A stretch of DNA of 64,000 bases from Mantis religiosa (lineage: Eukaryota; Arthropoda; Insecta; Mantodea; Mantidae): the NCBI GenBank assembly GCA_030765055.1, contig CM060951.1:52449137-52513136 (forward strand), read 5' to 3'. Below, piece after piece: positions 9,822 through 21,964 of this stretch. Every line of letters begins with the position of its first letter. Position 1 is the first letter of the stretch. The notes under the pieces are model-generated. The model was not told the DNA's origin. It saw only the letters and a program-made list of their open reading frames with translations, and searched no databases. The position numbers were made by a program, and so were the translations under genes.

Positions 9822-10980
9822 CACTAACGGGATGGGTAATGTTATGTATACCATTATTAGAATAATATTCCTTTAGGTAAGTGTAATTTGCTTTTATTCC
9901 ATATACGTTGTTTTGAATTTTTAACGTAGTGTGTGCTTTCTGGTCAACAAGAGTATGAAAATCAAAACATATATTAACTTAGCCCTTTTACTTACCAAAC
10001 CTTTAAAATATCAATTAAAGAAATTCAGTTAACCAGTACATGATTAGAAGTACTTGTTAGCTTTTATAGAGAGGTTTATATCACAAATTCTGCCTTACAC
10101 CTGTTATATCCCAAAAGCTGTAACATACAGTTATAGTTAATATGTAACAGCATATTCATTTCTAATCTTTGTATATTTTCTGTGTTTTATACTGTTTAAA
10201 ATGTTTTTGAAAGGTGAAAGAGTTTCAAAGAACTTTACTATCCAGATGAGCTAACATGGCATTGCGCTTTCGGAAATGTTGGATCACATTTCCGTACTTT
10301 TGTGGTCAGTTTTTCTCTCAAAGTTGGATTGATAACGCTTTCATTTGGAGCTTTGTTTAGCTGTGACGGTGCCAGACATCACCTGCTGTGTCGTCTTTTG
10401 TCCTCTGTGTAAACAAAAGTTGCAACGTGGGAGGTTTAGCTACAATAACAACGCCCTATCCACAAAGTCAGGGAACAATGGGGAGGATTTAGGTTCACAG
10501 TCACACCTCCTCCTACAGGGCTTCGTATGCAAAGCCTGAAATGGGCTCCTCTGAGAACAATAGGAAAAACAATCATCTTCCTGACAGATGCGTGGCTCAT
10601 GGTCCGCTTTTCAAGAGATTTTCACACCATAAAGCGCACAACTATTCGCAGTCAGCCTCAGCAAGTGCCCAATAAAATAGAACAGGTGGTGTTTAAACCG
10701 CGGAGATAATCCCTTGCTGCTGTTCTGGCCATTCTGTAATCCACTTGTTGAATTTATTTATGCAACAAACAGGATTTGTAATGCCTATTTACAACAGGAA
10801 TTACGCTCTTTAGCTCCCAATAAAATGTTTATCAGAGATGGCTGGTTATTACTGGACAATGTATACGTACGTTTTTTCTCAGTCACATGGCTTTAATTTC
10901 TTCAACCAACAATGCAACACGTAAACATTCCCGTTTTTAGATTGCTTCATAAATACAAGATGTATATTTGTAACTTACAA
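9821..10980. other. Unannotated AT-rich DNA
   Basis: Three short plus-strand frames of 60-64 codons occur between 10345 and 10896, with no recognisable domain. GC content rises modestly near 10345-10560. No repeat family was identified. Confidence 0.5.
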
Positions 10981-11070
10981 ATTAAACCAAATACTTCTGC
11001 AACGAACAAAGTGTTATTAATACGACTGAGTAGCCAACAACCACCAAAATCCATTTCCTACAACCATTCA
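10981..11070 (-). repeat. Dispersed repeat, copy 1
   Basis: About 90 bases (from ATTAAACCAAAT to CCTACAACCATT) are the reverse complement of 16641-16727 with few differences. It includes CGACTGAGTAGCCAACAACC here, matching GGTTGCTGGCTACTCAGTCG there. Its nature is unknown; it may be a terminus of an unidentified transposon. Confidence 0.75.
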
Positions 11071-11202
11071 CCTGAGGATAAAAGAACTCATAGCTCCAAT
11101 TAGAACCCAATCAATTTAACACTGGTATGCAGGTTTGCCGCAATACACACAGATAAATTTAATTAAAACACCCATACCACCTAAATATCTTTTGAAATAT
11201 GT

Positions 11203-11633
11203 GGCTTGACTGCTCCGAGGCCGAGAAGCTAGACTGCCTTACCCTCACTAAAGTGGCCCGCGTTCGATCCCAGGCTGCTGCATGTGGGATGTGTGTTGGG
11301 CAACATGGCGCTGGGGCGGATCCTCTCCGGGACCTGCGGTTTCCCCCGCCATCATTCAACTATGCTCCATTTTGGTGCTCCATTTTGGTGAGTGCTCCTT
11401 TCACCCACTACGCCTCATTCTGTTCATCTACTTCTCTCACACCCATTTCAGGCATCAGGCTGATCACCCGTCCTGGATTACTCTATCTGATCCAGAGTTC
11501 GGGTTCCTCAACCCGACCGCTAATGGCATAAGAGGTATAGGAGCAAGATTCCCCTAAAACCACGATAGTGGTTCAACCAGAGATATTAAGGAGAATAAGA
11601 AGAAAAAGAAGAAGATGATGATAAAGAAGAAGA
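11203..11633 (+). mobile_element. tRNA-derived SINE with long body (family C)
   Basis: A decayed tRNA-like head (GAGGCCGAGAAG, then B-box GTTCGATCCC) is followed by a body containing CTCCGGGACCTGCGGTTTCC and a 3' part (CCACGATAGTGGTTCAACC) ending in an A/G-rich tail. The 3' part matches the better bounded copy at 54022-54354. AATATGT flanks both ends but is too short to be decisive. Confidence 0.65.
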
Positions 11634-11639
11634 ATATGT

Positions 11640-12349
11640 ACCTGTTTAACACAAAACTCAGGTTATGGTGACAGTCATGAATAGGAAACTCAAAATTTAA
11701 ATTAAGGATATTTTAATTCTTACGGTTTAACCGTAATGGAATACAAATTCCTTATTTTAAATGCAACATTATATTTTGTACACATTCATATATTATAATA
11801 CAATACCGTTCAATAGCTTTTCATTAAGTACCTACATGAATAATTCTGTGCAGTTCATTACTGTTAAGTAAAACAGTTTGAGCTTAATGTAGTAAAATAT
11901 TTATTTTTCTGTAATTTAACTGACTTTTGTTTATATCAACGAAAGCATTTGGATGATATGAGGAATATCTTATATCTTATGAGAGGGATCTTATAAGGAC
12001 AAATTATTCTTGTCATCTATAGTACAGTAAGGAAAATCTGGATGTTCGTGGTAGATTATGTTTGCTGTGCCGAGTAGAATTTCAAAATGATATATAGATA
12101 TCTCTAAGATAAACTTTAAAAATTAAGAAACAAGATTTCTGTATTATTAGATGAAGCTCTCTGCAACAAAACATTGGCACTTCTGAAGTAAACAGCATAC
12201 ATCTTTCGAAAGTGCACCCGCTAAATATTTTAAAACTGTAGTAATTTTTATTCTAATGCTGAAATGGACCACAACAGTTCTAAATATTTATGATCAGGTT
12301 TCAATTCTCCTGTCGGTTACTCGCGTATAAATACGAGTAGTTTGCGTCC
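11640..12349. other. Unannotated AT-rich DNA
   Basis: No open frame over 60 codons and no repeat recognised. It ends in ATAT at the start of the next LTR. Confidence 0.5.
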
Positions 12350-12353
12350 ATAT

Positions 12354-12758
12354 TGTCGCGAACCCATTATCTAAGATAGCGCGGCTAGTGTACGCAAAGA
12401 GCCGGTAAATAAAGATAGCTGAGATAAAGGACTTGCCGGCACAGATAGGGTTTCACGTTTGTAAGGTTCTAGCGAAATCTGGATTGACAGAGAATAGTTG
12501 TTCTTTTATTTGTTTCAGAAATCTCTGGAATTTATCAATGAGGTATTTAAGAAGACGACGACTCGCCAAGAGGAGCTGTAAGCAGAACACAGCTGTAGAG
12601 TGTTGTTGTAACGAGAACTGATGTAATCAGAACGTTGTTTGTTATTGTCATCGACCTTGGTAGACTGTGTGTACGTATCGTAATGCTGTTAGTTACGTGA
12701 TAATTGAACAGTGTGTTTCTACGGAAATAAAGAACATTTGGAATATCTTCAACTCACA
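12354..12758 (+). mobile_element. Solo LTR, forward orientation, ATAT-flanked
   Basis: It begins TGTCGCGAACCCATTATC and ends CTTCAACTCACA, 405 bp, with GGAAATAAAGAACA (poly(A) signal) 38 bases before the end. ATAT lies at 12350-12353 and 12759-12762. Relatives are the LTRs at 12763, 35505, 49599 and 58911. The terminal module is diverged or shortened compared with them. Confidence 0.82.
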
Positions 12759-12762
12759 ATAT

Positions 12763-13330
12763 TGTGACTTTTGGGGTTCGTGGAATTAAAAGTCCGAATT
12801 GCCGAAATTTTAAATGTTCTTTATTTCTGTAGGAGTACACTGTTCAACTCTAACGTAAGAACTTTGCTTCACATATCACAATCTACAACACCAAGGACGT
12901 TGACAATAACAAACATTAGTTTTCGTTGCAACACTTCACAGCTGACTCTCGTTTTACACACAACTCTTGTTACACAACAACTCTGCTTACTCACTCTGTT
13001 TACAAACCCAATCACTTTGCGAGCCGTCACGTCCTTAAATACCTAATTCGTAATTCTAGATTGTTCTACAATCAACCAGAACCCGAACAATCTCTATCAG
13101 TACAGAAATTTACGGAAGAATAAAGAATACAAATATTCTATCACATTCTAGAAGCGTAACTTAAACTATGCCTACAAGTCGTTTACCTCAGTTATCTTTT
13201 GCTTGCCGGTGCTTGTTTACAATAGCCGCGCTATCTTTAACTGCTTAGCAAGGCTCATTATTAACATGAAACTTTATCCGCCGACTGTTTTCTTATTTGT
13301 GCCCGAATTTTTATGCCTGTTGCCGTGACA
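12763..13330 (-). mobile_element. Solo LTR, reverse orientation, ATAT-flanked
   Basis: On the minus strand it begins TGTCACGGCAACAGG and ends GAACCCCAAAAGTCACA, 568 bp, with AATAAAGAACATTT near its 3' end. ATAT flanks it at 12759-12762 and 13331-13334. The left ATAT is shared with the right duplication of the forward LTR, so the two lie tail to tail with only four bases between them. Confidence 0.85.
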
Positions 13331-13375
13331 ATATACACGGTTTGTACAAATTAGACAGGCAATAATGGTGAAATA

Positions 13376-13660
13376 TTAACACCTTCTGGAGGAAGTGAGA
13401 ACCAGAGTACAAGACAAGATAGGCAGGAAATATGGAAAAGTATAGAAGAAATCTTTGAAATTTTATAAGCAATTAAGGAAAGAATGGGGTAGAGAAAAAT
13501 ATATAGATCAATGTGACAAAACTGGAGGAGAAGGCATAGCATGGATGAGGGTAGGAATATTATACTTAAAAGGGTTGAGAAGTAATGATGTAGGGATATA
13601 TGAATTTTGTGGAGATGAAGAGAGCACTGTTCATTACCTGATAACAGTGGCGGCTGGTGG
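13376..13660 (+). pseudogene. Possible C-terminal fragment of a non-LTR retrotransposon
   Basis: A plus-strand frame (13455-13694) contains WMRVGILYLKGLRSNDVG followed by a Cys and EESTVHYLI. This resembles the C-terminal Cys/His region of LINE ORF2 proteins (pattern of a Cys, an acidic pair, then H-L/V-I). No reverse transcriptase is attached, and the match is by eye only. Confidence 0.3.
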
Positions 13661-13717
13661 ATTAAATTATTGGTGGTGCACAAATGAAAAATAAAATACA
13701 GAGTAGTAGTGACTCGC

Positions 13718-14293
13718 CTATTTATACAGAAACTCTGCTCTCCTCTCCTTAGACCTGGCGAATCTATCTATAACTTTTGTGTTGAAGTCACTGATCTTCA
13801 TAACAAACTCCCTCTCAATTGAAAGCATTGCTAATGCTGACAATCTGTCCTTTGTCATTGTGTTCCTAAGGAAAGCTTTTACTCTTTTTAAAGTTGAGAA
13901 ACAGCGATCTGCTTCAGCGGTAGACATTGGCATAGTTAACAACACTCGCAGGAGTTTGACACATTCGCTGAATGTAGCACAAAAATTGTTTTCCTTAATG
14001 AAGTCCATTAAGCACAAAGCGCCGGACATTCCACGAAATTCTTCTCGACTGTAAATTACAGTCAGTTCTGTACGAATTTTTGTTCCAATGATAAAAGGAT
14101 AGAACCTTATTGTTTCTCTAAGGGAATCCTCTAGAAATGTCTTATCATAGTTGTTGCTAAGAGTAGGAGTAGCTAGGTTTATAAACCTCCATTTCAGCAA
14201 TGCATAAGAAGTCACTCGCATCTCTTCACCTTCCCGCAACCCCCTCAGAGAGCCTACATTTGGGCGAAATCTCAGGTTAACACTTCGCTGCAA
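13718..14293 (-). pseudogene. hAT transposase C-terminal fragment (ZMYM/Buster-like)
   Basis: The open minus-strand frame of about 190 codons has no ATG and no N-terminal DNA-binding or RNase H-like core. Its second half contains the hAT dimerisation domain: LLRVLLTMPMSTAEADRCFS, then RNTMTKDRLSALAMLSIE. This matches the conserved tail of insect hAT transposases and of zinc finger MYM-type proteins derived from them. The region before it is less conserved. No terminal repeats or 8-bp duplication were found, so it is a truncated relic. Confidence 0.8.
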
Positions 14294-16036
14294 ACCTGGC
14301 GGCTCCTACAGCTAACCTCCGTTTATTTCGACTTCTGTGGTCATGCACAGCTAAAGACGATTAATTGAAACATGTTTGTATATAAAACAATGCAAACAAG
14401 TACAGCTTTAATGTGCAAAATGCACCTGTTGTACATTCAAAATCAGTGGGTGTAGCGCAAACCTGCTACCTTATGGATGAATCGCCCCTGCCTCATAGAG
14501 TGCAAGGAGTTCACAAATTACGGGACAAAAATATGGGATAAAAAATGGGACAGTGTGAACAAAGAGGTAGAGGCGTTTCGCATGTTAACGGGCATGAAAG
14601 AAAAGAAAAATAGATGTATAGAAGAATTCCTATATATGTTAAGATAAAAACTGGACTTGGCTAAAAGAAGCGAAGGTCAAGCAGAGATTACATTAAGCTT
14701 CTCCGGAAAACTAAAGGCTTATGGCCAGGGGATCTGAGTCAGCGAGTAAATCTTAAGTCAGCAATTTCATGTATTTGTACAGGAGGTATAATAGTGCATA
14801 TTCGATGTTAAATTCATTGTAGTGAAAATGTAATGTAAACGGTACAAATAAATATAAAAAATCAAACAGCTTTTGAGGAATACTGGCTAGCAACGGAAGA
14901 AAAAGTACACGAAACTTAGACTTATTACAATTAGCAGTTACCTGAGCAAGACATCTGTTTCACTGGAGTATGCCCAACGGTAGTCAAATTAATCCATTAT
15001 TTGTAGGTGTAAACATGTCTGGCAACGTATTTTGCAATTGCAGAACATTAAGCAGTGAGAAGGAAAATAATTGTAGTTTAAACTTTTAATAAGTATGTAA
15101 TTTTTTCCATAGATAAAATTGTGGCACCTCCAGTGTTTTTGTTGTATTTCCTTACCTACATGTACGGTGTATCTATAGATTTCAGTATGCTTGTTAATTA
15201 GCGCGGTGTAACCGAGAATTTTGGTTATAAAATATTCAGAACATACCTCGCTGACTTTTAATTAAACGCTCAGACTTGCTCCGAGGTATTTGCTTTCTCT
15301 GGTGTAATAACATTTCGTTAAAAATTGTTTACATATTGGCAAAGCTATACATCATTTTTGCATAAAGGTATAAGCGATGCTATGTTAAAACTGTCAGTAA
15401 TTAAATGTCAAGATGATGGAAAATAAGAAACTTGCGAAAACATCTCATCCGGAATGCATATTGAGTGTGCAGTATTTGTAGCTTAGCATTTACTTATTGT
15501 TGTTATTCATAGTAAAGTAATACATTTTTCGTTTTCTTCCCTTTCTTATCCTTAACATGTGTTATATACCAGTCGAAAGAAAGTGTAACTCCTAAAAGCT
15601 TTCCGAGGTAATCCATTTGAGGAGTCCTTCGCTGCACACGCTAGATGAAAAATACAACTTCCCACCGCAATTTCCTTTACAGAAAAGTTTTCTTCCAGTA
15701 CATATTTCACAACTCGAAATCATCCAGTTACAAAGCGAAATTTGGTGTTAATGTGTCGCTTCGGAAGTAATAGTAGCGTTTGAGTACATAAAAACATCAG
15801 AGAAATACCTGGAAATACGTTTAAAAATCTTGCGTGTTGCCGCTTACATGTGTTTATTTTGTACAAATTACTCCTATTCTTAAAAACACTATTTCTGCTT
15901 CTACTTCGAGATAAAACTTAGTTTATTAATAATTTATTTTAAATACAAGGTTTTATGAACACAAAGGCCAATAAAATAGAATAATACATAAGAAAATAAT
16001 TTGGAGTTTAAGCTGCTATCTCAAGAATGAATAGGT
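14294..16036. other. Unannotated AT-rich DNA
   Basis: Around 14520-14640 the plus strand carries a short Lys/Trp-rich open stretch (WDKKWDSVNKEVEAFRML) that may be more of a decayed LINE. Otherwise no repeat, tRNA-like or coding signal was recognised. Confidence 0.45.
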
Positions 16037-16640
16037 ACTTTAAAAAAGAAGGTAAATTTAATAAAAATGCTTTGCTAAGCTAATATAAAAATCTTGTTAT
16101 AATAATATGAAATTAGAATGGATAGAGTAATGATTAAAATAGCAGTTGACTTAAACAATGATAAGGGAGGAATATAATTTAATATGACATACATACTAGC
16201 ATCCAGGTAAGGAAAAGAAGATATTCTTGTAAAAATCTGTACATTTCGGAGAGACAGGAAGGGAGGACCGTTATCTTCTTTGTGCTTGTAAAAGTTCAAT
16301 ATATGAGAACTATAGAATAATTCCAGCCAGGAATGTGTTGGGACAAAGGGACTTCCAAAATGCAGTTGAGCATGAACACTAAAGGGATTTACTTCGCTGA
16401 TTTGATAACGATGTATACCGTTACAAATAACTCAGGGTAGGCGTTCCCCAACACAGGGTGGGCTGAACGTCAATGAGTTAAATGAGTTTTGAAAACCAAG
16501 GCGAAAATTCGAAAGAAATGAGAAACCAATAATAATGTCAGATTTCAGAAGTGTGGGCTAGTTTGATCATGTGATAAAGCTAGGGAGGGGATCAGAATAA
16601 GGTTCAAACTGAATCGTGAAGTAAGAAAAACTTACTTAAT
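16037..16640 (+). repeat. Left arm of a large inverted repeat
   Basis: About 604 bases are the reverse complement of 17009-17863 with moderate divergence. Shared stretches include CATTTCGGAGAGACAGGAAG on the outer side and CGTGAAGTAAGAA on the inner side. There is no coding capacity. This arm lacks the SINE found in the other arm and so preserves the empty site near 16449-16463. Confidence 0.9.
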
Positions 16641-17008
16641 GGTTGTAGGAAATGGATTTTGGTGGTTGCTGGCTACTCAGTCGTATTGATAACACTTTGT
16701 TTGTTGCAGAATTATTTGGTTTAATTCCTACTAAGTTTGCTTATCGACTTGGATCGGTGATTCACCTGTTAGTAAAATTCCTAACATAAATTCAATTTAC
16801 TTGAAACCCTGGATTACTTGTTTATAGTTACTTCCACGCGGTTTCTATTTCTTCTGTATACGGCGACTACTTTGCTCTAATAAACTTCTAATGCTGCTTC
16901 CACTTACGCTGGTTGCGCTATTCTTATCTTCCCTACATTTCAGACTTATAAATCTTCGCTTCTCTTCTTAACGCGCAGGAACACGTCCTTTCTGTCGTAG
17001 TATCACCT
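16641..17008. other. Spacer of the large inverted repeat, with dispersed repeat copy 2
   Basis: The first 87 bases (16641-16727) repeat 10981-11070 in opposite orientation. The rest is unrecognised and has no open frame. The inner arm edge coincides with the edge of this dispersed repeat. Confidence 0.7.
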
Positions 17009-17863
17009 TTTAAGTAATTTATTCTTACTTCACGATTCAATTCGAACCTTATTCTGATCCCCTCTCTTACTTTATTACATGAACAAACTAGCTCACCCTT
17101 CTGAAATCTTACACTATTATTGGTTTCTCATTTATTTCGAATTTCGCATTGGTTTGCAAAACTCATTTAACTCATTGGCATTCAGCCCACCCTGAGTTAG
17201 GCCGAGCTGTGGCTCAGTGGTTAGATCGCTTGGCTCTCACCAAGCGGCCCGGGTTCGATCCCAGGCTACCGCAAAGTGAGATTTGTGGTGGACAACACAG
17301 CGCTGGGCGGGTTTTCTCCGGAACCTCCGGTTTCCCCCGCCATCTCATTCCACCGGTGCTCCATCTTCATCTCATGTATCATCAGTGTCACCGCCTGCGG
17401 TGCCGTATGTAGTAAAAGCGGGCGTTTAACACTATCCATCCATCCACCCTGAGTTGGGTAACACCTACCCTGAGTGGTTTGTAACGGTATACATCGTTAT
17501 GAAATCAGTGAAGTAAATCCCTTTAGCTTTCATGCTCAACTGCATTTTGAAAGCCCTTTGTCCCAACACATTCCTGGCTGGAATTATACTATAGTTCTCA
17601 GACATTGAACTCTTCCTAGCACAAAGAAGGTGACGGTCCTCCCTTCCTGTCTCTCCGAAATGTACAGATTTTTACGAGAATATTTTCTTTTCCTTTCCTG
17701 GATGCTAGTATGTATGCTGTATTAAATTATATTCTTCCCTTCTTATTCTTTAAGTCAATTGCTATTTTAATCATTACTCTATCCATTCTAATTTCATATT
17801 ATAACAAGATTTTTATATTAGTTTAGCAAATCATTTTTATTAATTTATTTTCTTTTTTAAATT
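17009..17863 (-). repeat. Right arm of the large inverted repeat
   Basis: Pairs with 16037-16640 once the 257-bp SINE plus duplication is removed. Together the arms could form a hairpin of about 0.6 kb with a 370-bp loop. Length and absence of genes fit a foldback element or an inverted segmental duplication. Terminal target duplications were not found. Confidence 0.9.
17199..17443 (+). mobile_element. tRNA-derived SINE (family A) with 12-bp duplication
   Basis: The head has an A-box (TGGCTCAGTGG) and a B-box (GGTTCGATCCC). The body contains CTCCGGAACCTCCGG and TGCGGTGCCGTATGTAG and ends in a CCAT repeat tail. The perfect duplication CCACCCTGAGTT lies at 17187-17198 and 17444-17455. The opposite arm of the inverted repeat carries one copy of this site without a SINE. 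Confidence 0.95.
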
Positions 17864-19059
17864 ATCTGATTTCTATTAATTCGCCACCTCCTAATCGCTG
17901 CCTAATACTGCAGTTACGCTACTCTATATGGGAATACAAGGTGGATATTTTAATGACAAATAAAATTTATATCTTAAATTTTCTAGGAATGGTCCATAAG
18001 GTCATCTTAATTCTGCTGTCATTCTTTTTAACTGCAATAAATAAAATTTTCGTACTCAAAACATGTAGTTGTCTCGTATTACAAAATTTATGCTGAGTAC
18101 TTTCTCTTGGAGTGAATAACTTTCAAAATATTCCTTACTTTTTCTCATGGTCATACAAGGAGCAAGTATTTTCAAATCTGTCACTTAGCGATACACTTTT
18201 AAAAATTCTGATTATTCCTTTACTGCTGTATCATTTTTCTATCACAATTTAAATATGTAAACCTGTTATGATGGCTTTTCGTGGTTAAGAAGAAGTAAAT
18301 AGAAGCAAATATTGTGGAAAAATTGCTAGTAGGAGATGAATACAGAGCGGCATGTGAATAAAAGTAGTCAGCTCTTTTATATCTTAAATGATGGTCCACT
18401 TCTTTAGTTAGTCTTCTGCTAAATACCCTTAAAAGAAATTCAGAGTACGGACAGAAATATACCACTAGGTAGTGTAATTATTCTACGTTTAACTTCTCTC
18501 ATACTTTAACCTGGAGCTTTTCTGAGTGGAAACAAACAAGGGGGACATACTCTGCGTTGCTTAAAATAAAAAGTACACAGTGAAGAGGAAACGTTATGAT
18601 GTCATAGAATTAAGGATCACAACCTGATTGCTCTATAAAGCACATGTTAACTACCACTCCTGGCAAGTCTACTGATTAGTTGCAGCAGCCCACTTAAGAC
18701 TATAGGATACAATGACCCCGAGCTTGGATGCTGTTCGGCAACAAGGGAAATAAACACTGGAGGAACTCAGGCCATCTTCTGTCATCCAACACACAAATTA
18801 AGATGGATGTACTACACAGTGACGCACACTGTTTCAATGCCACCAACTTCTTTTTTAATAAAAAACTCTTCAGCAGCCTGAAAACGTATCTTACTCCTCC
18901 ATTATGCCTATACAGCTACTCATTTCCATTTCCTATAGATTCTATCCTAGATAACCCAAGGGATCATTTTATTAAAATTGCATTTGTAGAGCGTAACAAA
19001 GATGCCCACATCTGGGTATCACATTCATATCAATGGTATCACATTCATAGAGGCGATGA
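17864..19059. other. Unannotated AT-rich DNA
   Basis: A plus-strand open stretch of 150 codons (18728-19180) runs partly into the next SINE and has no recognisable domain. Nothing else was identified. Confidence 0.5.
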
Positions 19060-19615
19060 GGGAGCATTAATTGAATTGAATTGCTCGGAGGGGATTCGGC
19101 ATATTGACCATACTTGTCTTTTGCACCTATCCAGCAAGCGGGGCATCCCCGGAAGGGAGGATGAGGTGAGAGGAGATTGAGGACGTCCAATCCCAAGGAG
19201 TCACTATAGTACAGAGAGAGGAATCCCTACACTTTTTTAGAGAGAAACTTCTGGCGGTCCAGGACAATCGTCATCACACCTACTGTAGCCCCGAACCTGT
19301 CACGAGGGCAATCAGAGACAGGAAACTTTGTCCGTCGGAGAACAAAGTGTTCAGTCAGAACATATTAACCTTGCATGCACCGTCGAGACCCCCACCGAAA
19401 CTTCTATCCTGAAATAAGCCACCGGATGAAAGATGATATGAAAATGATAATGGAGGGGAATTGGAGGGTTGTAGTTAACCTACCCAACATTCGTCTAGCG
19501 ACCCCGGAAACTCCCCCAAAAAATCCATGGGTCAGGTATGTCGGCAACGGGAATCGAACACGGGCCTCCCGAATGCGAACCACCAACGAAACCGACTGAA
19601 CCATCCCGGTCGATT
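19060..19615 (-). mobile_element. Long tRNA-derived SINE (family D), reverse orientation
   Basis: On the minus strand the head at 19540-19612 has an A-box-like GGATGGTTCAGTCGGTTTCG and B-box GTTCGATTCCC. The body (19400-19540) includes CATTATCATTTTCATATCATC, and the 3' part near 19140-19200 carries CCTCATCCTCCC. It ends in an AATTC-like tail. About 0.55 kb, collinear with the copy at 24205-24850. Duplications were not resolved. Confidence 0.8.
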
Positions 19616-19704
19616 AGAGGAGTATCAATTATATATTTTCCTCCAGTGGTGGAAAGCTTCACCTTCTGGATGTAAATTTATTGCGGATATTAGATTACTT
19701 TTGA

Positions 19705-20060
19705 GGCGGTCCGGCCCGTAGCGAACCACGCCGAGCTCTCCGTTGTGCTCAACGCCTCACTATTAAGGATGGTGGCGTGGGGAGGTTAAGGAAAGGGAGA
19801 TTGTAACCGGTTCGAGATGACTTGTAGCTCCCGCGTGAGAACTCTCATCTGTACTTCAGGAGTGGGTGCGTCCTGACTGGTTGTGGGTTAATGATGACAC
19901 CTCGAATCTGGTAGACAGAAGTTTATTGCTGTCCTTAGGCTCCTTTGCTTGCCACCGTAAAGTCGTCGTCCGTGTGATTGCTGTGTTTAGCGTCACTGTC
20001 AATGTTGTGATGTGAAGCGCATAGGCAGTACCACTGCGAAGTCGAACTGGATATTTTTAT
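19705..20060 (+). repeat. Dispersed repeat family E, copy 1
   Basis: It begins TGAGGCGGTCC and contains CAACGCCTCA, GGTGGCG and CCTGACTGG. The copy at 61252-61640 has the same order of blocks at clear divergence. Its class is unknown; no RNA polymerase III boxes or coding frame were found. Confidence 0.6.
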
Positions 20061-20720
20061 CGTCTTCCCTATATATTACTTTTTGCGCTAACTCTCACTG
20101 GAGAGACTGTTAAATACGGCACTTTGTCTCGGTGCATGGCGCAGAAGTATACTTGTTAGGCAGCGCCAAATACCCGTCCGTCTCACGCAGATTACAGGAC
20201 CGAAGCGTTCTTACTAGCAAAATCTACTTTCCGCCATCACCTTGAATTACCCCTACTCTAGGTATTTCATGGAGTTTGCAAAATCACATGAACAAAAATC
20301 AATTTTCTATTGGCTAGTACCTATCCCCACTTACGATCGGTGTTCAGAATTTCCAGTTTCGGACCTGATATCAGAGACGCTTTCTCTAACGGTCTGCATG
20401 CAAAAATGTATGCGGAAACATGCGTTCTGCGCGTTGGTCAAAATCTTAAAGCCTGTTGTCAGAAGCACGCATGGGATTTTAACAATGGGTTGGTTTCTGA
20501 CTGGGTGGCGCCAAATTTGTCTTGAGGGCAAAACAGACAATAGAGTAGCGTTGTTTGTTTACAGGGATTGCAAAGGGAGTTTACTGACCTTCGCAGAGTG
20601 GCCTTGTCATTATGGCCGTCTATGGAGTATATGGAGTATATACTAGCATTATTCTGGTATACGTTATTTATATTTGTTCGTTTGTTTATGTTAATGTCTT
20701 TCTGATATCAAGTTATATGT
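20061..20720. other. Unannotated DNA
   Basis: An open plus-strand frame (20242-20646, 134 codons) is present, but its composition is unremarkable and no family is recognised. I treat it as chance. Confidence 0.45.
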
Positions 20721-20946
20721 ATTTTTTTTTTAATTTACGTCCTCCAACATTAAGTCATATCGGACGATGAATGAAATGATGCTCAAATGAGCCCGGGGTG
20801 CTTAGAGCCTAGAGTTACCAGAAATTCGTCTTTAAGGATAAGGAAACCCCCCGGAAAAAACCGAATCCAAGTAATTCATCCTAACCGAGATTCGAACTCG
20901 GGATCTCTTGGGCGTGAGACAGACAGGCTACGCTACCGAGGCGGGC
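20721..20946 (-). mobile_element. tRNA-derived SINE (family B), reverse orientation
   Basis: On the minus strand the head GCCCGCCTCGGTAGCGTAG has the A-box and CGAGTTCGAATCTCGG the B-box. The body ends GATATGACTTAATGTTGGAG followed by an A-rich tail (T run at 20721-20731). It is the family present eight times in the window. Confidence 0.92.
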
Positions 20947-21560
20947 AATTTTATGTCGTCTCGGTGTTCCTAGGTGACAGAGGCTGCGTCACTTTGCATA
21001 CTCAAAGTCGATAAGACACCAACATATAAGGAATTTAGAGCTCTTAAAACCACGAGAAGTATGTATATGGACATAATACAGTACATTGTTTTACTAGTAA
21101 TAAAGTATGTATTTAAGTGTCAGCTTGTTGTGGATAAAAACCGACATGTTTCACTTCTTGGGTCACGAAATACGCAAAGACCGTAACTTCATTAGCAGCA
21201 GATAAAATAATGAACAGTCAGTCTGGCAGTGAACATCCTATCATCGCTATTTCTAGAAGAGACGCAACTACATAGGTGGTAACGTGATAGTATTACACTG
21301 GTTAGCCTTTAGTTTCAATATGGGAAAGAAGCAAGAGATCCTATACCCAGTAATGAAGCTATAAGAACAGAAGTTTCTTTTTACTATTGAACGCTTCCGG
21401 CATCGCTCGAGAATAGCCCCCATGTACTTTTCCAAGCTAGCCATGAGCGTTGATCCCTCGCCATAAAAACACCGCGTATAGTATAACTAAATTATTTGGA
21501 AAAAGTTATTTACTGTTCGACGGAAGGCATGCTCACGCTTATGTACCAAAGGATAGAACT
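20947..21560. other. Unannotated DNA
   Basis: No coding or repeat signal up to the terminal repeat of the next transposon. Confidence 0.5.
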
Positions 21561-21964
21561 ATTATGTGTTTCAAATGGGAAGAGTTCTGGAGTCCAGCTA
21601 ATCAGATGCCGTATCACACTCAAAGTTGCCTGCTTGTTAACCCCACTATTTTTATATTTCCCTCTCTCTCGCACACACACACACACACACACACATACAA
21701 CATTCAGCTCTGCTTGGCGCAGACGTAAGGGTAAGCCCATTATATGTTACAAACTTTTACAATTATGCAGTCGCCAAAATAAAAATTGGAAAAGCATTTT
21801 CGCAAATTATGTTTATTTTAAAATACTATAACTATAATTATAATTTATGAATTACCTGTTTCTCTAATCCAATGGAACTGCCAGTGGCTCATCCATATCG
21901 CTGTCAATGTCACTTCCGTTAAGAGACAATTTGTCATTTATTATAGTCACGTGCTATTTCTTGC

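Noticed and set aside
20242..20646. 134-codon plus-strand frame
   Set aside because: No domain, no splice or start context, and AT-rich neighbours; likely chance.
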